From Chloroflexota bacterium (GTDB taxonomy: Bacteria > Chloroflexota > Anaerolineae > Anaerolineales > Anaerolineaceae): DNA of 64,000 nucleotides. The notes under the pieces were generated by a model. It saw only the letters and a program-made list of their open reading frames with translations, was not told the DNA's origin and ran no database searches. The number at the start of each line of letters is the position of its first letter. Position 1 is the first letter of the stretch. Position numbers and translations under genes: made by a program. Positions 50,696-59,397 of the stretch are shown in pieces. The stretch covers positions 48,458-112,457 of the forward strand of contig JAKQJC010000028.1 in NCBI GenBank assembly GCA_029561345.1. The letters are read 5' to 3'.

Positions 50696-53254
50696 TCAGC
50701 ACTCGCTGTGCCCGCAGGCGTAACACTTGCGGCAGCCTTCTTCGTTGACCATGGCCGCCTGGCCGCACTCAGGGCAGAGATCGCCAATTTTGAGGAAGGG
50801 CTGCGAAACCTGCACGGCAGGGGCGCTTTCTTCCACGGCGGGAATGTATTCTTCGGCCGGCGCGGGGGCGATGGGAGTCTGCAGGTATTCACCCAGCACC
50901 TGGGCCACACCATCGGGCAGGGAGCGCACGCGGTTGGGGCCAAAGCCCAGCGAGCGGCCGCCGCCGATATCCAGCAGCTGGCGCACCACTTCCTTCAGGC
51001 GTTTGCGGGGTTCAATGGGCGAGGCCAGGCGCAGCGAATAGGACACCAGGCGGCCGATGGCTTCTGAGACTGCGGCGGTATCGGAGCCGGCCTTGGCGGT
51101 GTTGATGAACACTTCAAAGGGCTGGTTGCCGCCGTTTTCGTTGACGGTGACAAAAGCCTTGCCGAGAGGCGTTTCGATGGAGTAGGTGTAGCCGCGCAGC
51201 TGGCGTGGGCGGGGTTTCTTGGTTTCGTGCCAGATCACCATCTGCTCGGCGGGTTTGGCCGGCGCTTCGGCGGGGGCTTTCTTGGCGGCGGTGGACTGGG
51301 TTTCGAGGACCACGGCGTCGCGCGAGCCGGTGACATAGACGGTGATGCCCTTGCAGCCCAGTTCCCAGGCGAGCTGGTAGGCCCGGGCCACTTCTTCGGC
51401 GGCGGTGCCGGCGGGGAAGTTGATGGTTTTGCTGAGCGAGTTATCCACAAAGGCCTGCAGAGCCGCCTGCATGCGCACATGCTCTTCGGCGGTGATATCT
51501 TCGGAGACGGCAAACACTTTGCGGATGCCTTCTGGCACTTCGCTGACGTTCTGGCAGGAGCCCAGCGACATGACTTTTTCAATGATGGCGGCGCGGCTGC
51601 TTTCGTCGAGGCCGGCTTTGATCAGGCTGGCTTCAAAGAGCGGGCTGGCGTAGGTGAGCTTGAGATCCTTGCCGTTGTCGTTGACGTGGCGGATATAGGC
51701 CAGGGCGAACACGGGTTCGCAGCCGTAGCCTTCGCAGCCGGCCACTGTGGCAATGGTGCCGGTGGGGGCAACGGTGGTCTGGGCGGCGTTGCGAATGCCG
51801 ACGGCGAGCAGATCTGCCTGAAGGGTGTGCCAATCCACTGCGGGGCGGCCCCAATCGTGCACGTGGGGGACGATGGGTTGGGGAATTTCCCAGCGCAGGG
51901 CCTGCGGGTCGTAAATGGAGCCACGGATGGCGGGGAAAGCGCCGCGGCTGCGCGCCAGTTCGACGCTGGTGCGCATGGAATGGTAGCGCACAAATTCCAT
52001 CACCTGCGAGGCAAATTCCTGCCCTTCCGGCGAGCCGTAGCGGATGCCGGCGTGGAACATCAGGTCGGCCAGGCCCATAATGCCCAGGCCAATGCGGCGG
52101 GCGCGGAGGGCGGCTTCTTTCAACTCTGGCACTGCCGGCACATAGGCGTTGGCTTCCACCACATCATCGAGGAAGATGGTCGAAAGTTCGGTGCTGCGGC
52201 GCAGTTTTTCCCAATCTACCGTGCCATCTGGGCCCAGATGCTGGGCCAGGTTGATGGACCCCAGGCAGCAGTTTTCATAAGGGCCAAGCCACTGCTCACC
52301 GCAGGGGTTGGTGGCCTCGAGGGCATAGAGATGGGGCACAGGATTGTAGCGGTTGGCGGCGTCAATAAAGAGCACGCCCGGTTCGCCGTTGTGGTGGGCC
52401 TGTTTGACAATCTGGTCGAACAGGTCGCGGGCGCGCACGGTCTTGTGGATTTTGAGAGGCATGCCTTCTGCCTGAGCCTGGTCCACTGTGCCGTGAAAGT
52501 CGCGGTAGGCCGGTGAAGATACATCCGGAAAAACCAGATCCCAATCGGCGTCGTCGCGGACGGCGCGCATGAAGGCATCGGTGATGCCGACGGAAATGTT
52601 GAAATTGGTGATGGCGTTTTCGTTGGTTTTGCAGGCCACGAAATCTTCAATATCCGGGTGATCCACCCTCAGCACGGCCATGTTGGCGCCGCGGCGGGTG
52701 CCGCCCTGGGCAATTTCGCCAAAGGCATGGTCATAAACGCGCAGGAAACCAACCGGGCCGGTGGCATGGCCGGCGGATGAATGCACATGGGCTCCCTTGG
52801 GGCGCAGGCGCGAGAAGGAAAAGCCGTTGCCGCCGCCGGTTTGCTGGATGAGGGCGGCGTTGCGCAGGGTCTGGAAGATGCCCGAATTGGCTTTGCCCAT
52901 ATCGTCGGAGATGGGCAGCACAAAACAGGCGGCCAGCTGACCAAGGGGGGTGCCTGCACCGGTGAAGGTGGGCGAGTTGGGGAAAAAGCGCTTGCTGGCC
53001 AGAATTTCGTAGAATTCCAGCGCGCGTTCAAGCACATTTCCCTGCCAGGTTTCTTCAGCCCGGGCCACATGGTAGGCCACACGCCAGAACATTTCTTCAA
53101 CACTTTCAACGGGCTGGCCATCTTCGCCGCGGCGTACATAGCGGCGAACCAACACCTGGCGGGCATTTTCGGTCAGGTCAACTTTAAAAGCATTTTCGGG
53201 GATTGGCGGTGTGGGCAGCAAACCTTTGGAGACGGATTGAGAAGATGATGGCAT
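50696..53254 (-). CDS. nrdJ: Vitamin B12-dependent ribonucleotide reductase
   Basis: 852 residues, class II RNR, which uses adenosylcobalamin to make dNTPs with or without oxygen. NPCGEQ (316-321) holds the radical Cys318 and Glu320; [25 protein letters not shown] and [15 protein letters not shown] are family hallmarks; a TSCPD domain (about 670-790) is followed by a C-terminal CPECG...CRKCYACG zinc or redox motif. AAAGGA precedes the ATG. It is 24 bp downstream of nrdR. Confidence 0.95.
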   Translation of the reverse strand: MPSSSQSVSKGLLPTPPIPENAFKVDLTENARQVLVRRYVRRGEDGQPVESVEEMFWRVAYHVARAEETWQGNVLERALEFYEILASKRFFPNSPTFTGAGTPLGQLAACFVLPISDDMGKANSGIFQTLRNAALIQQTGGGNGFSFSRLRPKGAHVHSSAGHATGPVGFLRVYDHAFGEIAQGGTRRGANMAVLRVDHPDIEDFVACKTNENAITNFNISVGITDAFMRAVRDDADWDLVFPDVSSPAYRDFHGTVDQAQAEGMPLKIHKTVRARDLFDQIVKQAHHNGEPGVLFIDAANRYNPVPHLYALEATNPCGEQWLGPYENCCLGSINLAQHLGPDGTVDWEKLRRSTELSTIFLDDVVEANAYVPAVPELKEAALRARRIGLGIMGLADLMFHAGIRYGSPEGQEFASQVMEFVRYHSMRTSVELARSRGAFPAIRGSIYDPQALRWEIPQPIVPHVHDWGRPAVDWHTLQADLLAVGIRNAAQTTVAPTGTIATVAGCEGYGCEPVFALAYIRHVNDNGKDLKLTYASPLFEASLIKAGLDESSRAAIIEKVMSLGSCQNVSEVPEGIRKVFAVSEDITAEEHVRMQAALQAFVDNSLSKTINFPAGTAAEEVARAYQLAWELGCKGITVYVTGSRDAVVLETQSTAAKKAPAEAPAKPAEQMVIWHETKKPRPRQLRGYTYSIETPLGKAFVTVNENGGNQPFEVFINTAKAGSDTAAVSEAIGRLVSYSLRLASPIEPRKRLKEVVRQLLDIGGGRSLGFGPNRVRSLPDGVAQVLGEYLQTPIAPAPAEEYIPAVEESAPAVQVSQPFLKIGDLCPECGQAAMVNEEGCRKCYACGHSEC

Positions 53255-53278
53255 AATTATTCCTTTACTCTTGTTTAT

Positions 53279-53734
53279 TTATTCTTTTTCGCTGAGCAAA
53301 TGATCGATTTCGTTTCTTAAGGCATGCAGGTCGTCCAGATTCAAGTAGACAATGGCGTAGCGAATATAAGCAATTTGATCGAGTTCTTTCAGACCATTGA
53401 TGACCATATCACCCACCACGCGCGAGGAAACCTCGGCGCGGCCGGTTTTTTGCAGGGAGGTTTCGATGTCATGCACCAGCTGATCGATGGCGGCGGCAGG
53501 CACCGGCCGCTTGGCGCAGGCAATACGAATGCCGTGAAGCAGTTTTTCACGGTTGAAATCTTCACGCATGCCGTCTTTTTTGACAATTAACGGGGTGGTG
53601 AGCAGGGTGCGTTCATAGGTGCTGAAACGCTGGCGGCATTCTTCACACTCGCGGCGGCGGCGCACGCCACCGCGGGCATCGCCAGTGGTATCCACCACAC
53701 GAGTATTCTCATTCTGGCAATAAGGACAACGCAT
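53279..53734 (-). CDS. nrdR: Transcriptional repressor NrdR
   Basis: 151 residues. MRCPYCQNENTRVVDT opens the zinc ribbon (CPYC and CEEC), RRRRECEECRQRFSTYE joins it to an ATP-cone domain (VIVKKDGMREDFNREKLLHGI), which senses ATP/dATP. NrdR represses RNR genes when dNTPs are high. The start at MRCPYC is chosen because ATGGAG lies upstream and all family members begin so; a longer frame from 53770 is not credible. It shares an operon with nrdJ, and the palindromes upstream may be its operators. Confidence 0.95.
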   Translation of the reverse strand: MRCPYCQNENTRVVDTTGDARGGVRRRRECEECRQRFSTYERTLLTTPLIVKKDGMREDFNREKLLHGIRIACAKRPVPAAAIDQLVHDIETSLQKTGRAEVSSRVVGDMVINGLKELDQIAYIRYAIVYLNLDDLHALRNEIDHLLSEKE

Positions 53735-53762
53735 GGATTGTTCGCTCCATCTTAGATAAATG

Positions 53763-53823
53763 ACCCCCACCGGTGGGGGTATGTATGGGGGATACCCCCT
53801 AGCTGTGGTATGCGCTCATTTTA
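53763..53823 (-). promoter_or_regulatory. Palindromes and extended -10 before nrdR
   Basis: Perfect 18-bp palindrome ACCCCCACCGGTGGGGGT (53763-53780) and GGGGG-ATA-CCCCC (53787-53799), centres about 21 bp apart, two helical turns. Upstream on the minus strand an extended -10 TGCTAAAAT ends at 53818. The palindromes are therefore in the leader just after the start. They do not match the AT-rich NrdR box known from proteobacteria and recall CsoR-type boxes. Confidence 0.6.
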
Positions 53824-53936
53824 GCACAGATGGTCAGTCAATGCAAGGGGGTTTTGCGCGTATCAATCTTAAAGAAAATGATCTGGAAAAAAATTTAAGG
53901 TTGCTGCCACCCCCTCAGATGCTTCATATAATGCGC

Positions 53937-55451
53937 TCAGGCAGGCGGGTTTTCGCTGATTTTAACCGCCGGGGGAAACGAGAGGGTGAAGCGGGTGCCC
54001 TGGCGCAGCTGGCTTTCCACATTAACCTCGCCGCCGTGGGCATGGATGATTTCCGCAACAATGGGCAGGCCCAGGCCGGTGCCCACCCCGGCGGGTTTGG
54101 TAGTAAAGAAGGGGTCAAAAATGCGCGGCAGCACATCCGGCGGGATGCCCGTACCCTGGTCGTGCACATCCAGAATCACCGCCTGTGCGTCGTTGACATA
54201 GGTGGAGATGGTGATCTGCCCGCCCAGGGGCATGGCATCGCGGGCATTGGTCAGCAGATTCACAATCACCTGGGCAATCTGGTTGCGGTTGCACAGGATC
54301 AATGGCAGGTCTTCTGCCAGCCGGGTCAGGACATGGATGGAAGACCAGCTCTTAAGCTGGTGTTCGATGAGCAGGAGGGTGTCGAGGATGATATCGTTCA
54401 GCGAGATGCTTTCGAACTGATCGCCGGCTGTACGGGCGTAATTGCGCATCACGCGGGTGATTTCCACGCAGCGCCAGCCGTTGCGGCGGATCATATCCAA
54501 CTGTTTGCGCAGGCGTTCGGGGTCGCTGTGAAGGGTGTCGAAACGGTCAAGCAGGCTGGTGCTGAGGCCCACAATTACCTGCAGGGGTGAGTTCATTTCG
54601 TGGGCAATGCCGGCGGCCAGGGTGCCCAGTTCGGCCAGCTTCTGATTCTGGGCAAGCTGGTCGAACATCTGGTTCTGGTCTGTGATGTCGCGGACCACAG
54701 CGATGACCTCGTCAGGGCCTTTGCCCATAAAGCGGGCATGATAGTGGCGGTGGATTTCACCCTTTTGCTGCGAAAAGGTCAGGGTCTGAGGGACATCCGT
54801 TTGAATGGCCAGGTCAACAGCTTTTTGCCAGGCAGTTTTGAGTTCATCGGACATGCCTTCCAGCAAGCTGAGCGGGTCTCTGCGCGGTTCAATGGGGTAA
54901 CCGCGCACATTAAGGCGGTAAACCATATCCGGCAGGGCCTTCAGCAGGGCCTGGGTGTGGGCTTCAGATTGGGCCAGCTGTGAGAGGGCCACCTGAAGTT
55001 CAAAGCTGAATTTCTGCAGTTCGTGACGAGCCACCAGCAGTTCGTGGTTCAGGCGGGTCTGCTCGTCGCCGCTGAGGTTCATCGTGCTGGGGGATATCTC
55101 GCCGGGGAGGGCGGCTTTTGAAAGCGCGCCGGCCAGGCTGCGCAGGGCGGTCAGCGGATCAGGCGCGCCCACCAGCAGCATGGCAGAACCCTGAACCGGG
55201 GTGCCGGTGAAGCACCAGGGCTTGGGCTGGTCTTTGAGGCGCAAATCGGCCTGAGGGCTCAATTCAGCCGCCGGTTGAAGCAGGGCGTCAAAAAACAAAG
55301 CGGCTTCTTTTTGCGAACCCGGGTCAAACAGGTAGGCAAAGACCTGCCCAATTTCGATATTGACCTGGGCAGGGGCTTTCAGCACACGCAAAACATCACC
55401 TGAGAGATTGCAAAGGATGGCCAGGTATTCTGGAGTGCTTGATGGAGACAT
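53937..55451 (-). CDS. PAS-domain sensor histidine kinase
   Basis: 504 residues, no membrane segments. A weak N-terminal PAS-like region (about 1-110), a coiled coil (about 125-165), a PAS domain (about 165-270), then HisKA with LAAGIAHEMNSPLQVI and HATPase with N box NLLTNARDAM, DQGTGIPPD and GVGTGLGLPI. Cytoplasmic sensing is likely. The ligand is unknown. It is the last gene of a five-gene signalling operon that begins with the hybrid kinase. No ribosome site of note. Confidence 0.88.
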   Translation of the reverse strand: MSPSSTPEYLAILCNLSGDVLRVLKAPAQVNIEIGQVFAYLFDPGSQKEAALFFDALLQPAAELSPQADLRLKDQPKPWCFTGTPVQGSAMLLVGAPDPLTALRSLAGALSKAALPGEISPSTMNLSGDEQTRLNHELLVARHELQKFSFELQVALSQLAQSEAHTQALLKALPDMVYRLNVRGYPIEPRRDPLSLLEGMSDELKTAWQKAVDLAIQTDVPQTLTFSQQKGEIHRHYHARFMGKGPDEVIAVVRDITDQNQMFDQLAQNQKLAELGTLAAGIAHEMNSPLQVIVGLSTSLLDRFDTLHSDPERLRKQLDMIRRNGWRCVEITRVMRNYARTAGDQFESISLNDIILDTLLLIEHQLKSWSSIHVLTRLAEDLPLILCNRNQIAQVIVNLLTNARDAMPLGGQITISTYVNDAQAVILDVHDQGTGIPPDVLPRIFDPFFTTKPAGVGTGLGLPIVAEIIHAHGGEVNVESQLRQGTRFTLSFPPAVKISENPPA

Positions 55452-55467
55452 AGGTGCACCTGTGCTT

Positions 55468-57045
55468 TCAGGAGGTCGGGTCCAGGCGGGTCCAGCCCGG
55501 GTCGGGGTCCACCAGCCAGCCGCCGCCGTAAATATTATCCAGCCCGTCGCGCCAATATTGGTCGTAACCGGTGGGCACGTTGTAAACGGTGCCGCTGCCG
55601 TCGGTCATATCCTGATAGCCGAGGATGGCGTTAGACCAGTCGTGAGAGAGACGGTCATAAACGCCGCTGCGCTGCTCATAGCCCTGAGTGATGATATCGC
55701 TGGTCTGGCTGAGGGTGTGCGAAATTTGCTGCTGGCGGCGGAACGTATCCTGCTGCTGGCGCATGATGACCGCCTGGTTGCGCCTGTTTTCATTTTGCTG
55801 CCAGGCAGGGTTCATTTGCAGGGAATCGAGGATGCCCGAGAGGATGGGCTCCAGAGCCGGAAATTCCGCTTCGGGAGCGCGGTAGAAGGTATCGAGATAC
55901 ACATACCAGGGGCCGCCGCCGCCCGTGATCATGGCGGTGAACGAGGGGCCCATATGAGGGCGCTGGACCATGATGCGGGTGGACTGACGGATGCGCTGCC
56001 CGCCTTCGGTGTAGGAGGTGAGGATGTTGGCGGCAGAGCAGTCAAAATGTTGCGGATCCAGGCCGGCTTTGGCCAGTTCAAAATGGATCATTGGAAGCAG
56101 GTCAGGGCGGTCCAGAATTTCTTCGACATGGAAATTCTGATGGCGCTGGGCCATCCATTCGGCCACGTCCTTTTCGCACAGCTGGGCGGCGGGTTTGTAG
56201 GGACGCATCTGGCCGGGGGGCATGCCCCAGAATCCGCCGCCATCCATAAAAGACCAGGTCATCCAGGCGATGCAGGCCTGAACCAGGCTGGAAGGATCGC
56301 GGGTGATGTTGGCCTGCACCAGGGCATTGCCGCCAGGGGTGTTGCGGTTGAGGCCGGTTTGCACCTGCCAGCCGGCAGGTGCCCACAGGGCAAAGGCGCC
56401 TTCACCCATCTCGCGGTGCATCTGGCGGGGCATGCGTTCCACCGGGCGGAAGGATGAAAGCAGGGTTTCAAAGGTGTGCGTCAGGCTTTCAACGGCCTGG
56501 GCGGGGGCGTGGAAACCGCTGATGACGGCATTTTGTCCCTGCACATCGATCATGAAGCTGCCAGCCAGCGGCACTCCCAGCACGTGAGCCTGCACGCGCA
56601 GGGTCAGGCGGCCTGTTTTGGCGGTTCCGGGCACTTCCCAGGCGGTGAAATCGGGGAAAAAGCGGCGCACGGTGGCAATCCACTGCGAAGCAAGCTGCTG
56701 CTCGGTGAGCGCGTTTTGCAGGTGAATGGGTTGAATGCTGGCCTGGGTGAGGCCGGCTGAATCGCGGCGTACCGACACTGTGCCCTGGGTGGTGATGACG
56801 CGCCAGCCCGGCGGGTGGGCCAGGGCCACGCCGTTCCAGGGGTCGGCATAGCGCATCCAATCGGGCGGGACGGGCGGCAGGGATGTTGGCGTTGGCGCAG
56901 GCGCTGAAGATCCAGCTGCTTTGGCAGCTTTATCGAATTTTGCGGCCCCAGCGCTGCGAACAAAGGGAACGCCGCAGTAAGAACAGTGTTCTGCGCCACT
57001 ATAGACCGGGGCTCCGCATTGGGGGCAAAGGTTGGCAATGGGCAT
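55468..57045 (-). CDS. Zinc-ribbon protein of unknown function in a signalling operon
   Basis: 525 residues. Two pairs, CPQC and CSYC (residues 7-24), form a zinc ribbon. After a Pro/Ala linker there are two alike modules, each with a W-x-P-x-GW-like segment (WNGVALAHPPGWRV at about 70 and ALWAPAGWQV at about 210), which recall Mog1/PsbP-like folds. The C-terminal third has a Gln-rich helical stretch (about 415-470) and a Tyr/Trp/Gly-rich tail. No signal peptide or enzyme motif. It sits between two histidine kinases with 5- and 16-bp gaps, so it must be made with them. Confidence 0.7.
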   Translation of the reverse strand: MPIANLCPQCGAPVYSGAEHCSYCGVPFVRSAGAAKFDKAAKAAGSSAPAPTPTSLPPVPPDWMRYADPWNGVALAHPPGWRVITTQGTVSVRRDSAGLTQASIQPIHLQNALTEQQLASQWIATVRRFFPDFTAWEVPGTAKTGRLTLRVQAHVLGVPLAGSFMIDVQGQNAVISGFHAPAQAVESLTHTFETLLSSFRPVERMPRQMHREMGEGAFALWAPAGWQVQTGLNRNTPGGNALVQANITRDPSSLVQACIAWMTWSFMDGGGFWGMPPGQMRPYKPAAQLCEKDVAEWMAQRHQNFHVEEILDRPDLLPMIHFELAKAGLDPQHFDCSAANILTSYTEGGQRIRQSTRIMVQRPHMGPSFTAMITGGGGPWYVYLDTFYRAPEAEFPALEPILSGILDSLQMNPAWQQNENRRNQAVIMRQQQDTFRRQQQISHTLSQTSDIITQGYEQRSGVYDRLSHDWSNAILGYQDMTDGSGTVYNVPTGYDQYWRDGLDNIYGGGWLVDPDPGWTRLDPTS

Positions 57046-57050
57046 CTTCT

Positions 57051-58217
57051 TTACCTCTTCTTGGGGAGGATGACAGAGAATGTGCTGCCGCTCCCCAGTA
57101 CAGATTGAACCAAAATTTCTCCGCTGTGTTGTTCGATGACCTGGCGGGCAATGGAAAGCCCCAGGCCGGCACCGCGGAACAGATAATTGCCGATTTTATC
57201 CACATGGAAGAAGCGGTTGAAGATCTTGTCGAGGTTTTCAGGCGGGATGCCCACGCCGTGATCGCAAAATGTGACGGTCACACAGGATGGGGTGGTTGTG
57301 ACTTCAATCAACACTTCGCCGCCATCCGGGCTGAATTTGATGGAGTTATCCAGAATGGCGGTGAAGGCGCGTTCGAGGCTTTTGGCGTCGGCCTGCACCG
57401 GAGGCAGATCGGGGACAATGTTGAGCTGGAGGCCCACATGGTTCCGGCTGGCGCGTTCGCGCTGGCGTTCCACCGTGGCCGCCACCACCGCGCCAATATC
57501 AGTGGGTTGAAATTCCGGCAGGATCAGATCCATTTCCTGCAGGAACAGGATGTCGTTGACCAGCGAGGTGATGTCCAGCAGGTTGCGCGCGATGGTATCC
57601 ATGGCTGAGTTGAGGGCTTCGCCTTTGAGCATGCCCGAGCGGACCACCTGCAAAAAGCCGTTGGCCGCCATTAAAGGGGTGCGCAGTTCGTGGGCAATGG
57701 TGGTCAAAAATTCGCGGCGGGCAAAATCCTGTTCGGCCAGCTGCTGGTAGGCTTCGGCCAGCTGGCGGGCTTTGAGGCGCAGGTCACCGATGGCCATTTC
57801 GTCATTTTCGCGCAGGCGGCGGCTCACCTCGCGCACCATGGAAAGGGACATGATGCTGCTGCCTTCCAGCAGGCGGGTGAAGGTGTCTTTGACCAGTTCA
57901 ACGACCACCGTTTCGGTGATGGAGGAAACGGTGGCGGCGCGGGGGGCATTGTGAATAATGGCCATTTCACCAAAGAAATCACCTGAATGAAGGGTTTTCA
58001 TCAGGCGTTCTTCACTTTCCCCCATTTTTTTGGTCACCTTCACTTCGCCAGAAAGGATGATATAGAAAGTGTTTTCCAGCGCACCTTCATGGCAAATGAT
58101 CGTTTCAGGCGGGATGGTTTTGATGGTGCCTGAATTGACCATTTCGCGGGCTTCGCTTTCGGTGATGCCTGGAAAGGCCTGCCGCAGGGGGGTAAAAGTA
58201 TCGAAGGTGCTGTCCAT
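57051..58217 (-). CDS. Histidine kinase with cyclic nucleotide-binding domain
   Basis: 388 residues. The N-terminal domain (about 10-130) is a cNMP-binding/Crp-like beta roll with LSGEVKVTKKMGESEERLMKTLHSGDFFGEMAI. A coiled coil leads to HisKA (REFLTTIAHELRTPLMAANGF) and HATPase (NSIKFSPDGGEV, DHGVGIPPENLDKIF, GAGLGLSIARQ). The cNMP domain may instead bind another ligand. The gene is 23 bp after the HD-GYP regulator gene, and phosphotransfer to that regulator is the simplest guess. Confidence 0.9.
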   Translation of the reverse strand: MDSTFDTFTPLRQAFPGITESEAREMVNSGTIKTIPPETIICHEGALENTFYIILSGEVKVTKKMGESEERLMKTLHSGDFFGEMAIIHNAPRAATVSSITETVVVELVKDTFTRLLEGSSIMSLSMVREVSRRLRENDEMAIGDLRLKARQLAEAYQQLAEQDFARREFLTTIAHELRTPLMAANGFLQVVRSGMLKGEALNSAMDTIARNLLDITSLVNDILFLQEMDLILPEFQPTDIGAVVAATVERQRERASRNHVGLQLNIVPDLPPVQADAKSLERAFTAILDNSIKFSPDGGEVLIEVTTTPSCVTVTFCDHGVGIPPENLDKIFNRFFHVDKIGNYLFRGAGLGLSIARQVIEQHSGEILVQSVLGSGSTFSVILPKKR

Positions 58218-58240
58218 GCGCGCTGTTGCACTCCAATTGA

Positions 58241-59314
58241 TCAGGATTCTTTGAATCTCTCAGCGATCTGCTGAAACTCTTTTTCAATGGCCAAAAAACT
58301 TTCCACCAGGTCGGGATCAAAATGGTGGCCGGAATTTTTTCTGATAATATCACAACTGGCCTGATGAGAGAAAGCCACTTTATAAATGCGCTGTGAGGTC
58401 AACGCGTCATAAACATCGGCAACAGCCAGAATGCGCGCCGAGAGGGGAATTTGTTCCCGCGCAAGGTTAGAAGGATAACCGCTGCCATCCCACTTTTCAT
58501 GATGAGATTCGGCAATTTCAATGCCCATTTTCAAAAAAGCATTGCCTGGGTATTGAGCATCCACCACACGCAGAGCCTCGGCGCCAAAGATGGTGTGGCG
58601 TTTCATTTCGTTGAATTCTTCATCCGTCAATTTGCCCGGCTTGCGCAGCAGCAAATCTGAAATGCCCACCTTGCCAATATCGTGGAGCGGGCTGGCCAGG
58701 ACAATATGCTCGATGAAAATGGGCGTGAGGAGGTTTCTAAATTTTTCCTGCTCGCTCAGGTGGGTGGACAGCAGTTTGCAATAAGCGCTGACCCGTTCCA
58801 GGTGAAAGCCGGTTTCCTGATCGCGATATTCAGCCAATTTGGCCAGGGCGAAAATGGTGGCGCGCTGGCCGTTGGTGATTTCAAACACCTGTTCCTGCAC
58901 ACGGCGTTCCAATTCATGCGTGAAATCCACCTCGCGGTCGTGAAGCAGTTTTTCATTCAAGGATGACCGCACCCTGGCTCCCAGCAGGGTGGGGTTGAAA
59001 GGCTTTGGCAGATGGTCGGTGGCGCCCATTTCGATGCATGAAACGACGGTATCCATTTCGTCCATGGCTGAAACCACAATAATGGGGATATGACGCAGTT
59101 GCGGGTTTGATTTCAGCCGTTTTAGCACCTCAAAGCCGTCCATTCCAGGCATCATCAAATCCAGCAGGACGATATCAATGGGTGTCGCCTGGATCACTTC
59201 CAGGGCCTGCAGCCCATTTTCTGCCGTTAACACGTCATAACCCTGCTGCTTGAGGGAAGCAGTCAGCAGAGCCCGGTTAAATCGTTCATCATCCACAACA
59301 AGAATGGTGTTCAT
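58241..59314 (-). CDS. Response regulator with HD-GYP phosphodiesterase domain
   Basis: 357 residues. A receiver domain (1-125) with VVDDERFNRALL and the phospho-Asp in VLLDLMMPGMDG, then an HD-GYP domain with HDIGKVGISD and HHEKWDGSGYP, the full metal-binding set. The enzyme should hydrolyse cyclic di-GMP to pGpG or GMP. It follows the hybrid kinase gene by 83 bp and precedes the cNMP-kinase by 23 bp, so it is a probable output of this operon, opposing diguanylate cyclases such as the one at 7787-11020. Confidence 0.93.
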   Translation of the reverse strand: MNTILVVDDERFNRALLTASLKQQGYDVLTAENGLQALEVIQATPIDIVLLDLMMPGMDGFEVLKRLKSNPQLRHIPIIVVSAMDEMDTVVSCIEMGATDHLPKPFNPTLLGARVRSSLNEKLLHDREVDFTHELERRVQEQVFEITNGQRATIFALAKLAEYRDQETGFHLERVSAYCKLLSTHLSEQEKFRNLLTPIFIEHIVLASPLHDIGKVGISDLLLRKPGKLTDEEFNEMKRHTIFGAEALRVVDAQYPGNAFLKMGIEIAESHHEKWDGSGYPSNLAREQIPLSARILAVADVYDALTSQRIYKVAFSHQASCDIIRKNSGHHFDPDLVESFLAIEKEFQQIAERFKES

Positions 59315-59397
59315 TTTTCTTTCTTCATGTCATCATACAATGAGTCAATAAAAAACGCTACTTCTTTTCACCTGATTTCGATGCGGCGGTTTCGCCA

